From Alphaproteobacteria bacterium (lineage in GTDB: Bacteria > Pseudomonadota > Alphaproteobacteria > RF32 > CAG-239): 61,819 nucleotides of DNA. The stretch covers positions 1-61,819 of the forward strand of contig CAAFZY010000023.1 in the NCBI GenBank assembly GCA_900767645.1. Direction: 5' to 3'. The first letter of the stretch is position 1, and each line of letters starts with the position of its first letter. Positions 34,706 to 43,264 of this stretch are shown piece by piece. Made by a program: the position numbers and the translations under genes. Under the pieces are notes generated by a model. It was given only the letters and a program-made list of their open reading frames with translations, had not been told where the DNA came from and searched no databases.

Positions 34706-34895
34706 AAATCCTCAATATTATCGTAATATCATTTTAAGAAACTTAACAAATGATTTAGTTAAAGAAGCGCTTAAAGGAAAAGGTATTGCTTGTGTCTTTC
34801 TTACCAGATTTTGTCCTGTACCTTGTAATTTCTGTTTTTTAAATCCCTACCTAATAACTCGACAAAAACTGAAAAATTGGCGTAATTTTGTTTGA
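34689..34895 (+). pseudogene. Truncated radical SAM protein
   Basis: A 68-residue frame ending just after the radical SAM cluster motif FCPVPCNFCFLN (Cys42, Cys46, Cys49; CxxxCxxC). A radical SAM enzyme needs over 200 residues, so this is only the N-terminus. Downstream, another open stretch (from about 34898, EDKIRLYYTIRTLQDFYKDI to TTDTLGCL) may be a further piece of the same or another gene. The start overlaps the CYTH gene by 17 bp, so both once formed an operon. Confidence 0.6.
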
Positions 34896-35057
34896 AGAAG
34901 ATAAAATAAGACTTTATTATACAATAAGAACATTACAAGATTTTTATAAAGATATAATACTTAAAATGAAAAACGATTTTCAACAAAGAAAAGTTTATAC
35001 AACTGATACGCTCGGATGCTTATAAATATTTACACAATATCATAACGGAATTAGAAA

Positions 35058-35091
35058 TTGACTCTTGCTTGACTTTGTTCTATGTTTGTTC
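35058..35091 (+). promoter_or_regulatory. LexA-controlled promoter of the Y-family polymerase
   Basis: TTGACT (35058-35063), 17 bp, TATGTT (35081-35086). GTTCTATGTTTGTTC (35077-35091) is an exact GTTC-N7-GTTC site, the alphaproteobacterial LexA box, covering the -10 element. The expected transcription start falls on the A of the ATG at 35093, and no ribosome site exists, so the mRNA is probably leaderless. Confidence 0.8.
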
Positions 35092-35092
35092 C

Positions 35093-36277
35093 ATGAAAAG
35101 AATAATAGCGTTAATTGACTGTGATTGTTTTTTTGTTTCATGCGAGCGGGTGGACAATCCTGATTTGCAAAACAAACCGGTGTGCGTTATGACCGGCGGC
35201 GGAAATAAAGGCATTATTGTTTCGCGTTCCATTGAGGCCAAAGCTTTAGGCATTAAAATGGGCGCACCGTATTTTAAGGTTAAAGTTGAGCAGCCGGAGG
35301 CAATATGTCTGCCTGCCCGTCACTATCTTTATCGCCAGATTTCCGAAAAAGTGATGAACGTTATCCGCTCTTTTACTCCTGATGTGGAAGTTGTATCGGT
35401 TGATGAGGCTTTTGCCGACCTTACCGGACTTAATAAAGTGCACCGCTCCACCTACACACAGCTGATTACGGATATCCGCACCGCTGTATTAAAACAAACC
35501 GGAATTCCGGTTTCAATCGGGCTTTGCTCATCAAAAACTTTGGCTAAACTTGCGAGCGATAAAGCTAAAAAATGCGGCGGAATTTATGTAATAAGGCCGG
35601 AAACAGAGGCTATTTTACAAAAAGTCGGTAATGATTTTATTGATACAGTAAGCGGCATCGGGCGTGAAAACACCAAACATCTGCGCTTGAATAACATCGT
35701 TACCATTAAAGATTTTGTCAGCAAAGACGATGCCTGGTTGCGCAAAGCTTTCGGCATTAACGGCGTTAGCTTAAAGCATGAGCTTTTAGGAGAAACGGTT
35801 TCTGCTGTAAATTCTAAACCGGAACCGCCGCAATCAATTCAAGACACCAAAGCATTTGCGGATTTTTCATGCAACTTAGAGTTTTTACATTCCACCTTAG
35901 CGGCGCATATTCATAACTCTTCAAAAAAACTGCGAATGTGGAACGGATATTGCGCTCATATTTCCGTTATGCTGCGCACTAAAGATTTTGAGGTTTTTGA
36001 AGCCGATGAAAAATTGCAAAAGCCTACCAATTCAGAAAAAACCTTGCGCGACGCCGCCCACCGCATTTTAGACCGACTTTTCAGGCGCGGCGTTATTTAT
36101 CGAGCAAGCGGAGTTACTTTAGGTGATTTAAGCTTTGGCAAAAAACAACAATTTTCATTGTTTGACAATTTAGAGCCGGAAGATGATAAACTGTCGCATA
36201 TTATAGATTCGTTAGAAGAAAAATTCGGCTCCGGAATAATTAAAATCGGCGCACCTGATAAAAAAGCAGAAAAATAA
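35093..36277 (+). CDS. Y-family DNA polymerase (UmuC/DinB type)
   Basis: A 394-aa translesion polymerase. LIDCDCFFVSCERV carries the first catalytic Asp, SVDEAFADLTG the Asp-Glu pair, and PVSIGLCSSKTLAKLASDKA the fingers/palm signature; the little-finger domain follows. CERV with AKALGIKMGAPYF is closer to the UmuC side of the family. It copies damaged DNA in the SOS response, in agreement with the LexA box on its promoter. The start at 35093 is preferred to the ATG at 35069 because the latter would lie in the LexA site. No umuD-like gene is adjacent. Confidence 0.9.
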   Translation: MKRIIALIDCDCFFVSCERVDNPDLQNKPVCVMTGGGNKGIIVSRSIEAKALGIKMGAPYFKVKVEQPEAICLPARHYLYRQISEKVMNVIRSFTPDVEVVSVDEAFADLTGLNKVHRSTYTQLITDIRTAVLKQTGIPVSIGLCSSKTLAKLASDKAKKCGGIYVIRPETEAILQKVGNDFIDTVSGIGRENTKHLRLNNIVTIKDFVSKDDAWLRKAFGINGVSLKHELLGETVSAVNSKPEPPQSIQDTKAFADFSCNLEFLHSTLAAHIHNSSKKLRMWNGYCAHISVMLRTKDFEVFEADEKLQKPTNSEKTLRDAAHRILDRLFRRGVIYRASGVTLGDLSFGKKQQFSLFDNLEPEDDKLSHIIDSLEEKFGSGIIKIGAPDKKAEK

Positions 36278-36304
36278 TTATATATCCTTTTAAGGAGATA
36301 TATA

Positions 36305-36802
36305 ATGCCGGTTTTCGTTAATGATAAAATGCAAAATAACTATGTATATGAGCGGGTTTCAGCAGAAGGCAAAAATTTTGCCCCTGATTTTAAGCCTGAA
36401 CTTTCACCGATACAAATGCTTGCTATGGGCGTGTTTGAAGGGCATTACTTAAATGATTGCCTATATGAATTTCCTGAAAATTGGTTTACAGGTGCGCGAT
36501 TGTCATTAAATAAACCGGATATAAATTGCAACTGTTTTCAAATAAAATCACGTCTTTCCTTGCAGGAATGGCGGCGCAAAGGTTGGATATTATATCCTGA
36601 TCCGCGCGGTTGGTTTCAGTGGTATTGCCGATATTATAGCGGCAGACGTATTCCTGAAATTGATATTGTGCAAATAAATCGATGGAAGGCGTTTCGGCGG
36701 CATTTGGCACAAATTGAGCATAATTGCGCGCAATTTGACTTTGAATGTCGCCCCAAACAACGCCAGGCTTTATTGCAGTGGGCATACAATCCGCTGTTTT
36801 AA
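36305..36802 (+). CDS. Conserved hypothetical protein (165 aa)
   Basis: A Trp/Tyr/Arg-rich soluble protein with a conserved look: LSPIQMLAMGVFEGHYLNDC, YEFPENWF, WILYPDPRGWFQWYCRYYSG, RRIPEIDIVQINRW and RHLAQIEHNC. I know this combination from proteobacterial proteins of unknown function, where DPRGWFQWYCRYY is nearly invariant. AAGGAGATATATA gives a very strong ribosome site. It is 27 bp downstream of the polymerase stop and may be co-transcribed, which would make it LexA-responsive; inference. Confidence 0.75.
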   Translation: MPVFVNDKMQNNYVYERVSAEGKNFAPDFKPELSPIQMLAMGVFEGHYLNDCLYEFPENWFTGARLSLNKPDINCNCFQIKSRLSLQEWRRKGWILYPDPRGWFQWYCRYYSGRRIPEIDIVQINRWKAFRRHLAQIEHNCAQFDFECRPKQRQALLQWAYNPLF

Positions 36803-36806
36803 TCAA

Positions 36807-36897
36807 TACAACTTATGCACAGCACGGACTCGTAAATATTGCAAAAAAAAACGCGAGCTAAAATCTTCTCAAAACCAACTTTTTGAGGATATTTTTG
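36807..36897 (+). promoter_or_regulatory. Pilin leader element, copy 3
   Basis: Same leader: TTATGCACA (36813-36821), A9 run (36843-36851), TAAAAT (36859-36864), GAGG (36885-36888). The arm after the ribosome site has drifted (GATATTTTTGATG), so the hairpin seen in copy 1 is lost. Confidence 0.6.
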
Positions 36898-36900
36898 ATG

Positions 36901-37521
36901 ATGTATACACAATCTGGTAGGTCTATGGTTGAAATGCTTGGGGTGTTAGCGATAATCGGTGTCTTGTCAGTCGGGGCTATCGCAGGTTACTCAAAGGCGA
37001 TGATGAAGTACAAGCTCAATAAGCAGGCAGAACAAATCAGCTCGATTTTGGACTACGTCAACATTCATATGGACGATTTTAAGCGCTCAAAAACTTCTAC
37101 TGCCGGCAATATGATTCCTTTGCTTAAAAAACTAAACGTTATTCCGCAAGAAATGATACGAAAAAATATAAGTAGCAAAATATTCGATATCTTCGGAACC
37201 AATATAAGCTTGCAAAATTATACTTTTCCCAATAGTGGAGTTTATTATTTTGAACTCTACATCGTATTGAACAAAGGGCAAAAAGAATCGTGTATGAATT
37301 TGTTTACCATCGCCAAAGCTCAAAGAGGTCAACTGTGGCGAACCAAGTTTGAAATCGTTAAAGGAGAAACTTCCAGCGAGGCTAATTCGGCTTGGGGCGA
37401 TAGTTATTGCGAACCTGACCGCAAGTGTCTTAAAGATTTAACCATTGCGGAAATGGAAGATTTTTGCAATGTTTGCGAGGATAAAGATTTTTGCATTTTT
37501 GACTATCAAATGAAACTTTAA
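36901..37521 (+). CDS. Type IV pilin-like protein, copy 3
   Basis: A 206-aa prepilin-like protein with the shared start (YTQSGRSMVEMLGVLAII) and helix, then its own sequence. The Cys cluster is kept (YC..KC..FC..C..FC). Two ATG codons are adjacent; the second is chosen because it keeps the 12-nt distance to GAGG found in copies 1 and 2, though 36898 is possible. KQAEQISSI at the helix end groups it with copy 4. It follows the DPRGWFQWY protein and precedes the tRNA-Thr region. Solitary, no pilus assembly genes nearby. Confidence 0.75.
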   Translation: MYTQSGRSMVEMLGVLAIIGVLSVGAIAGYSKAMMKYKLNKQAEQISSILDYVNIHMDDFKRSKTSTAGNMIPLLKKLNVIPQEMIRKNISSKIFDIFGTNISLQNYTFPNSGVYYFELYIVLNKGQKESCMNLFTIAKAQRGQLWRTKFEIVKGETSSEANSAWGDSYCEPDRKCLKDLTIAEMEDFCNVCEDKDFCIFDYQMKL

Positions 37522-37620
37522 TATTGATGACAAAACTAAAGCCCTCCCCTTATTGCAGCGTACTCCGCAAGTCAGGCAGCTCATTATTTATTTTGTTATG
37601 CGCTTATTCGGCTAAATTAA

Positions 37621-37678
37621 AACGTATCTCTTAAAAAAAACTGGTGCCGGTTATGTGACTTGAACACACGACCCACGC
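37621..37678. repeat. Duplicated 3' half of tRNA-Thr
   Basis: Direct copy of 37898-37953 (two extra A in the A run). On the minus strand it reads as the T arm and acceptor end of tRNA-Thr with CCA. The 220 bp between the copies are GC-richer and hairpin-rich. Confidence 0.85.
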
Positions 37679-37699
37679 TATTTAGAATGCGGCGAGGAA

Positions 37700-37726
37700 A
37701 AAAATTGCTCCGGTGGAGCAATTTTT
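37700..37726. terminator. Hairpin in the tRNA-Thr insert
   Basis: AAAAATTGCTCC (37700-37711) pairs perfectly with GGAGCAATTTTT (37715-37726) over a 3-nt loop; works as a terminator on either strand. Confidence 0.7.
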
Positions 37727-37857
37727 AACGCAGCGGGATAGTTTGTCGCCAAGGCGCCAAGCGACAGCGCAGAAGCCGCGGCGTTACAAACAGACTGACC
37801 GCAGCGAGTTAGCGATTGCCTGACAGGCAGAGCTTACGAGCCAGAGCTTAGCAACGC

Positions 37858-37891
37858 AAAAATCCCCGTTGCTTCGGCGACGGGGATTTTT
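37858..37891 (-). terminator. tRNA-Thr terminator
   Basis: AAAAATCCCCGT (37858-37869) pairs with ACGGGGATTTTT (37880-37891); the loop can extend the stem around TTCG. It lies just past the 3' end of tRNA-Thr. Confidence 0.8.
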
Positions 37892-37916
37892 ACTTAAAAC
37901 GTATCTCTTAAAAAAC

Positions 37917-37992
<76 letters not shown>

Positions 37993-38036
37993 GCTGTTCT
38001 TAAATTACATAAACCGACCTAAAAATCAAGCATTAT

Positions 38037-38102
38037 TTTTGTACAAAATTTTAAATATTTTGTACAAAAACTCTTTACTTTCAGCTTAAAACGCGTTATA
38101 TT
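38037..38102 (+). promoter_or_regulatory. Promoter with paired palindromic operators
   Basis: TTTTGTACAAAA occurs twice (38037-38048 and 38058-38069), each a perfect 12-bp palindrome, centres 21 bp apart (two helical turns). TTTACT (38074-38079), 17 bp, TATATT (38097-38102) form a promoter for the gene at 38132. The palindromes sit just upstream of the -35 box and also face the tRNA-Thr promoter region. Confidence 0.6.
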
Positions 38103-38131
38103 CCAGATAATAACAAATAATTATATTAATT

Positions 38132-38758
38132 ATGAAAAAAATCAAATTTTACCCTTCCGCATTGGAAATACGTCCTGCCAGCACCATATTCGGTACTGAA
38201 TTTTGCGCCGTTAAGCTAAATTTTGAACAGGCAATGGCATTTAATTCAGGGTTTGTTTCATTCGAACAAATGATTGAAACTTACGGTATTGCAAGCGTCT
38301 TGAAGCTCGGAGAGCAATATGACGGTTATGTAGCCGTATATTACAGCTCGTGGAAACAGTCTGTAATAAAGTTGCGCGGAGCTGTTGAACGCCTTACTAA
38401 AGCTGAAGCTCTTAACTTGATGCCTTCGGCCTTGCGCGATGCCGCACTTAACAACGCCGCATACAAAATTGTGTACTGCTGCGCTGACGGCAAACGAGTT
38501 CCGGGGGCGGCGCTGTATGTATGGACATTCGGCGACTGCCGCTTTTCAGAGCTTATCCACCACTTGCAAAAACAAGGAAAGATGTCTGCCGGCCTGAGTC
38601 CCGACACCATCGAAATAAGCCTGAAACGCAAAATTTTACAGTCGCTGACAACAAATGCGCCCGTAAGCGTGACGGATGAGGAGAACAATGTTCTCATGAA
38701 CTACTTAGGCAAAGCTTACTACACGCAATTTATTGCTGAAATTCCTGATGAGGAATAA
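38132..38758 (+). CDS. Hypothetical 208-aa protein
   Basis: A soluble protein without signal peptide (KKIKFYPSALEIRPASTIFG, FEQAMAFNSGFVSFEQMIE, GYVAVYYSSWKQSVIKLRGA). Not recognised. There is no ribosome site before the ATG, which follows the -10 box by about 30 nt. The gene has its own regulated-looking promoter with paired palindromes and a shared terminator with the opposite gene, so expression is probably conditional and monocistronic. Confidence 0.65.
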   Translation: MKKIKFYPSALEIRPASTIFGTEFCAVKLNFEQAMAFNSGFVSFEQMIETYGIASVLKLGEQYDGYVAVYYSSWKQSVIKLRGAVERLTKAEALNLMPSALRDAALNNAAYKIVYCCADGKRVPGAALYVWTFGDCRFSELIHHLQKQGKMSAGLSPDTIEISLKRKILQSLTTNAPVSVTDEENNVLMNYLGKAYYTQFIAEIPDEE

Positions 38759-38778
38759 AGTAAAATCGCCTTGATGCA

Positions 38779-38810
38779 AAACCCCGCTGACACATTGTTA
38801 CGCGGGGTTT
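38779..38810. terminator. Bidirectional terminator
   Basis: AAACCCCGC (38779-38787) pairs with GCGGGGTTT (38802-38810), with T and A tracts on the two sides, between convergent genes. Confidence 0.8.
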
Positions 38811-38832
38811 TTACTGTAAGCCGTATAAATTA

Positions 38833-40518
38833 TCAGCGCGAATGATTATTTTTTAATGACAATGCCAAAGCGCCGGTTTGGTACTGATTAATCAGAGTTT
38901 GTAATTTTTCAGCTCCAAATTTTTCGGCATAACTGTATACCCTATCCGTAAAATATGACTTTGGGGCATTATCCGAACCAAAGATTTTACTGTTCAAAAG
39001 CTGTTGCGCTTGCTCCAAAGCATCAGATGGGGCGCGCTTTTCCGTTTGCGCATAAAGCTTGGCAAAAGCCCTCGCAAAATTGTTAATTAACGGCAATGAC
39101 GGCAAAAGTTTACGTTCCGCAAAAATTTCAGCTGCCGCCAAAATCATATTATCATCGGCTTTGGCATAATTAACGTTTTGCAAATTGATGCTTTTGGCGC
39201 TGAACATAGCAAACAACTCAGGGCTTTTTATACCTAATGCCTTGGTACTCCATTCGCTTTCCGCACGATTTATCGCCTCAATTTGATTTTTGTTAAAAGG
39301 CCATTTTTCCCATTTTTCCACACTTTCCGGATCATCAGGTTTGCGTATCGGCATACTCGGTTGCATCGCCTCAAATATATTTTGCACCATTTGCACATTA
39401 TTTTGGGCAAAAGCATAATCAAGCAAAAATTTATCATGTTTATCTACGGCAAACAGCACATTTTGCGGAACTTCGGTTGCATCAAACGTACCGTCTTCAA
39501 TTTGCCGGCAACAATCTCTAAAACTTTTTTGCATTTCGCCGATATAATTTTGACATTTATTTATATATATCGAACCGGCATCGGCCATTTGTTGCACAAG
39601 TTCTTGTTTTTCAGGCTGTTTTGCAAGCGCTTTATTTAAAATTTGATTAGTGTTTTCAATTATATAATCAGTTGATGTAACTTCATCAAAAATAAGCTTA
39701 AACATCTCTTCTTCTTTTAAGGCGCCGTCAAGCTTAAACTGATGCGACCAAAAACCGCCGTTATGCCCGTTTCGTCCTGCCACAACCGTGCGATGAACCA
39801 ACAGAATATCAGCATTTTCCGCCATATTAAAAAATAGAGTGTCTTTATCTGATAAATCGGTTGTGGTAACATAATGGCGAAAAGTGCCGTCATAAGTGGC
39901 GCGTAAATCTAAACGTTCATCAACCGCGCTTAAACGAATAAGATTAGTAAAGTTAAATTTATGGCTGTCTAAGTCTTTTTCAATATTATTGTGCTGCACC
40001 ACATAAATTTGCTTTTGAATAACACGGCGTTCTTCTGCTAAATAGCCCAAATCAGTCAGTAATTCATCAGTCAAACGATTAATACCGTTTAAAATACTGC
40101 TGCCGTAACAGTGCGTTCCGATTATCAGCTTGCGGGCATTATGCGCGGCTTTCATAGCAGACATACGGTGTAAATCACCATTTTCATCACGAGTTGCAAA
40201 CAGCGGCACCATATAATTATCAAAAAAACTTTGCGCTCTAAGCACACTGGAATCGTATTGATTAGGTTGCCGCGCATAATACAACGAACAAATTTTGACT
40301 TTGCTTTTAAGCTCTTCGGGCAGCATATTTTCAAAAATTTTGCACATACCGTTGGCATTTTTAGCCTCAGTGCTGCCGCTTCCGGGAAAAATTACGATGG
40401 TTTTATAATTGTTAAGCAAAGAAAAATCTGCCGGAGCCTCGCACCAGTGATCATACGCCTGCAAATCACGCACACCAAAGCTATACTTGGCTAAATCTTT
40501 GCTAACTGCAGCCCCCAT
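38833..40518 (-). CDS. Large hypothetical protein (561 aa)
   Basis: Not recognised. No signal peptide or membrane helix. The N-terminal half has alpha/beta character (NYKTIVIFPGSGSTEAKNAN, KLIIGTHCYGSSILNGINRL, QKQIYVVQHNNIEKD): a strand, a Gly-Ser-Gly loop, then THCYGSS at a place where a hydrolase nucleophile elbow could stand. The C-terminal half is helical and charged. It is the second gene of a minus-strand pair, 17 bp after the 40536 gene. Size, lack of relatives known to me and pairing suggest a lineage-specific effector or surface-associated factor, but this is a guess. Confidence 0.6.
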   Translation of the reverse strand: MGAAVSKDLAKYSFGVRDLQAYDHWCEAPADFSLLNNYKTIVIFPGSGSTEAKNANGMCKIFENMLPEELKSKVKICSLYYARQPNQYDSSVLRAQSFFDNYMVPLFATRDENGDLHRMSAMKAAHNARKLIIGTHCYGSSILNGINRLTDELLTDLGYLAEERRVIQKQIYVVQHNNIEKDLDSHKFNFTNLIRLSAVDERLDLRATYDGTFRHYVTTTDLSDKDTLFFNMAENADILLVHRTVVAGRNGHNGGFWSHQFKLDGALKEEEMFKLIFDEVTSTDYIIENTNQILNKALAKQPEKQELVQQMADAGSIYINKCQNYIGEMQKSFRDCCRQIEDGTFDATEVPQNVLFAVDKHDKFLLDYAFAQNNVQMVQNIFEAMQPSMPIRKPDDPESVEKWEKWPFNKNQIEAINRAESEWSTKALGIKSPELFAMFSAKSINLQNVNYAKADDNMILAAAEIFAERKLLPSLPLINNFARAFAKLYAQTEKRAPSDALEQAQQLLNSKIFGSDNAPKSYFTDRVYSYAEKFGAEKLQTLINQYQTGALALSLKNNHSR

Positions 40519-40535
40519 TTACATCTCCATTTAAG

Positions 40536-42128
40536 TTAAGCGGTTCGCACGGCGGCATTGCCGATAATTTTTGCAACAGCCGACTGCGGGGCAAGTTTTT
40601 TAATGTTTTTCCGCGCCGGTTTTTTCTCTCTGCTCAAATCTTTACAAAATGAAAGCTTATTTAAGCCCGCTTTAACACAAGCTTCAGCTTTACGAACCAC
40701 GCTTTTGGCATAAGCGGCTTTTTTCTTTTCAGTATCCCAACCTGTGCCGTTGTGCGATGATGCAAACAAAACCTTTGCCGTATCTTTGGCATATTTCGGC
40801 AGCTTACCGAAATTTTCTTTATCGGCTTGCATAGCCTCAAAACTTTCATATTTTTCCGAGCGCACTAAATCTATCGCTTTTTGAATATGCGGATTTTTTG
40901 ATTTTAAGTCTGCCGGCAACGGATATGATTTTCTTACCGGTTTTATTTCTTGCCGCTTCGGTTTTACTTCTTGTTCGTCATGAATAATTTCAGCCGGTTG
41001 TTTTTTTGTCATCAAAGCGGCTTTTTCATAAAGTTCACGAAACCCGATATTGCCGTTTTGAGCACGAGCTTTGTTTTTTTCGGCAATAACATCAATGCCG
41101 GAACCTTGCTCAATTGCCTGAACACCTGAAGTTTTATACGCTGTTTTTGCCTGTTCCATCTGCTCAATCAGAGTATGGCAAGCGCTTTGATACAAAGCTG
41201 AAAGTTTGGCAATCATTTTTTCATAGTATTCGGTGGTTTTTCCGCTATTTAAATGGCCTTTGATATCTTCATAAGTTTTGTACTCACTCAATACTTTTGA
41301 ATTTTTGCATTTGGCGGCAAGTTCAGCCACCAAATGATTGGCTTGCTCACATTGTTGTTCTTGCTTTTTAATTTCAGCATTTTTAGCGGCACGTTTTTTC
41401 CACCCCATTATAAAGCCTTTGAAAATGCTTATTCTCTTGGCCGGACGAAACGGATTGGCAATTCCGCCATGCGCTTGAATCAATGCCGCATCAACCACGC
41501 TTTGGGCATTTATGTTAAGTTCTTTTGAAGATATACGACCAATGCGTTTAAAAGCTTCCGCCCTGAAAGCGTCAAGTTCCTGATGTACAGCTTTAAGTTT
41601 TTCAATCCGTTTTATATAACGCTTAAACTTATACAGCATTTTTTCAACTCCGTAACCGGCTTTGAAACCTTTATCCGCTATTTGCCGCATAGAATCGGCA
41701 TATGTATCGGCGTTGTTAGCCATAACCTCAACCATAAACTTAAAATCAGGATTAGCGCATAATGATTTATCATGATTAATAGCAATAGCAACCACCGTCG
41801 GTATATTAACACCAAGAGCTTTTAATGCTTCGGGATTTTTTTTGTATCCGGCAATAATATCGGAATATTTTAATTTATCGAGTTCATAATCCGGATTATT
41901 AATATCGGCTTTACCTTCTTTTACGGCCTGAGCAATACAATTTACCGCTAAATCAGCTCTGAGGTCGGCAAAAAGATTTTTACTGACTAAAAAATGATAA
42001 ATATCAATATCGCGCCGAACCAACCCCTGAGAAGAACAAAATTCACGCGCCTCATCTAAAGTTATATTGCGCGCACGCTTAAAATCTTTCCATGATAAAT
42101 CTGTATTTGCGACATCAGAAACTGCCAT
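40536..42128 (-). CDS. Large helical hypothetical protein (530 aa)
   Basis: Not recognised. Almost entirely helical and rich in Lys, Ala and Glu, with a coiled-coil-prone middle (KKRAAKNAEIKKQEQQCEQA) and a basic C-terminus (KDLSREKKPARKNIKKLAPQ). No signal peptide or enzyme motif. It heads a two-gene unit with the 561-aa protein. A run of Lys-rich segments near the end could bind nucleic acid or membrane. Like its neighbour it may be restricted to this lineage. Confidence 0.6.
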   Translation of the reverse strand: MAVSDVANTDLSWKDFKRARNITLDEAREFCSSQGLVRRDIDIYHFLVSKNLFADLRADLAVNCIAQAVKEGKADINNPDYELDKLKYSDIIAGYKKNPEALKALGVNIPTVVAIAINHDKSLCANPDFKFMVEVMANNADTYADSMRQIADKGFKAGYGVEKMLYKFKRYIKRIEKLKAVHQELDAFRAEAFKRIGRISSKELNINAQSVVDAALIQAHGGIANPFRPAKRISIFKGFIMGWKKRAAKNAEIKKQEQQCEQANHLVAELAAKCKNSKVLSEYKTYEDIKGHLNSGKTTEYYEKMIAKLSALYQSACHTLIEQMEQAKTAYKTSGVQAIEQGSGIDVIAEKNKARAQNGNIGFRELYEKAALMTKKQPAEIIHDEQEVKPKRQEIKPVRKSYPLPADLKSKNPHIQKAIDLVRSEKYESFEAMQADKENFGKLPKYAKDTAKVLFASSHNGTGWDTEKKKAAYAKSVVRKAEACVKAGLNKLSFCKDLSREKKPARKNIKKLAPQSAVAKIIGNAAVRTA

Positions 42129-42224
42129 TGTATGCTCTCCGTTATTATCTTCAACATAGCATAGAGTTTAGCATATTTTTGTCAAAAGTCAACGGGCTTT
42201 TAGTCTATTATTCGGTTGACTAAA

Positions 42225-42503
42225 TTACAATCCGCAAAAAAACGCATACAATAAGGCTAATAACCAAAACAAGAAATAAAATAAAGCATATAGGGTCCAT
42301 TTTGAGGCTAAAAACTTAGGAAGTTGTTCTGTTTTTATTAATGGTATTATTAAATATGTAAATAAAAACATTAACACAAAGTATCCAACTAATCCGCCTT
42401 CCGAATTTTTGCTTCCGCTCAATAATTCTGTTGTTAACGCAAAAATATTCGGAATTACTGAAATACCGATTATAAATAATAAAATTTTACTTATTCGTCG
42501 CAT
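42225..42503 (-). CDS. Small membrane protein (92 aa)
   Basis: Three predicted membrane helices (ILLFIIGISVIPNIFALTTE; LVGYFVLMFLFTYLIIPLI; LYALFYFLFWLLALLYAFF) and short basic loops. No family recognised. No clear ribosome site. It stands alone between the 40536 gene and the 42637 gene, both on the same strand. Confidence 0.5.
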   Translation of the reverse strand: MRRISKILLFIIGISVIPNIFALTTELLSGSKNSEGGLVGYFVLMFLFTYLIIPLIKTEQLPKFLASKWTLYALFYFLFWLLALLYAFFCGL

Positions 42504-42590
42504 GAAATTTTATTTATATTTAGTATTTATGTGTTCGGTGATATGCTTGTGAATACAAAACACTATAAATATTTTGCAATCAAACAACAA

Positions 42591-42625
42591 AAAAAGAGCG
42601 GGTTTATTTAAAAACCGGCTCTTTT
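42591..42625 (-). terminator. Terminator after the 42637 gene
   Basis: AAAAGAGC-GGGTTT pairs with AAAACCG-GCTCTTTT with one mismatch; the T run faces the minus strand. Confidence 0.6.
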
Positions 42626-42636
42626 AAGACTTGCGC

Positions 42637-43155
42637 TTAAATATTAAAGCGATTAAGATACTTTGTAAATGTTTGGCTGAATTCGGCCGGCGTTAAACCA
42701 AGCGAGCAGCGAATAAACATAAACACATCGGCAATCGGAATTAAGGTATTTTCCAGTTTGTTTATTTCCAGTACCAACCTTGAGATGTATCCGATTTCAA
42801 TATTTTGACACTGATACTGCAAATTCATCTCGCGCAGCGCACTGCTCTTAAGTTCGGATAAATAGCTGTACAGTTCTTTCAGCCTGATGATTTTGGCATC
42901 ATTTTTGTGCGTGTTAAACTTGCCTGGCAAAACTTTATCAACGTTTTTAATATCCGGACAAAGTTCTGCAATTTGGCGCACCTGCTCAACATTTGCAAAG
43001 CTAAAGCCATGTTTTGTCGTAAGGTAGCAAATATCGCCAACGCCAAGCGATAAACAGGTTAAAATGCCTAAAGCGTCATTAGTTGCATAAGGCTCTTTTC
43101 GGTTCAGAATTTCAATAATTTGATAAAACTGCCCCAGTGAGATAAAATTTATCAT
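42637..43155 (-). CDS. Hypothetical 172-aa protein
   Basis: A soluble helical protein (INFISLGQFYQIIEILNRKE at the start; ICYLTTKHGFSFANVEQVRQ; LTPAEFSQTFTKYLNRF at the end). Not recognised. The N-terminal portion looks like a small helix-turn-helix-sized unit, but no clear motif is present. No ribosome site is visible before the ATG. Monocistronic with a terminator behind it; divergent from the glycosyltransferase gene at 43265. Confidence 0.55.
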   Translation of the reverse strand: MINFISLGQFYQIIEILNRKEPYATNDALGILTCLSLGVGDICYLTTKHGFSFANVEQVRQIAELCPDIKNVDKVLPGKFNTHKNDAKIIRLKELYSYLSELKSSALREMNLQYQCQNIEIGYISRLVLEINKLENTLIPIADVFMFIRCSLGLTPAEFSQTFTKYLNRFNI

Positions 43156-43264
43156 AATATTAGATGTTAAAATAATTCAAAAACGGCTCTGACTATATAA
43201 ACTTGATTTTAAAAATCAAGCTCAAAATATTTTTATTTACTTATGCCGCAAATTTTGTATATAT

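Larger units (their letters stand above)
37679..37897. mobile_element. Mini-insertion at tRNA-Thr 3' end
   Basis: 219 bp between two direct copies of the tRNA-Thr 3' half, of distinctly higher GC than the surroundings, with two strong hairpins and no reading frame. The arrangement is what a tiny element or excision remnant at a tRNA 3' end would leave. Confidence 0.45.

Noticed and set aside
43202..43220. Palindrome CTTGATTTT/AAAATCAAG upstream of the glycosyltransferase gene at 43265
   Set aside because: Very AT-rich, single copy, no T tract; could be chance, so not listed as an operator or terminator.
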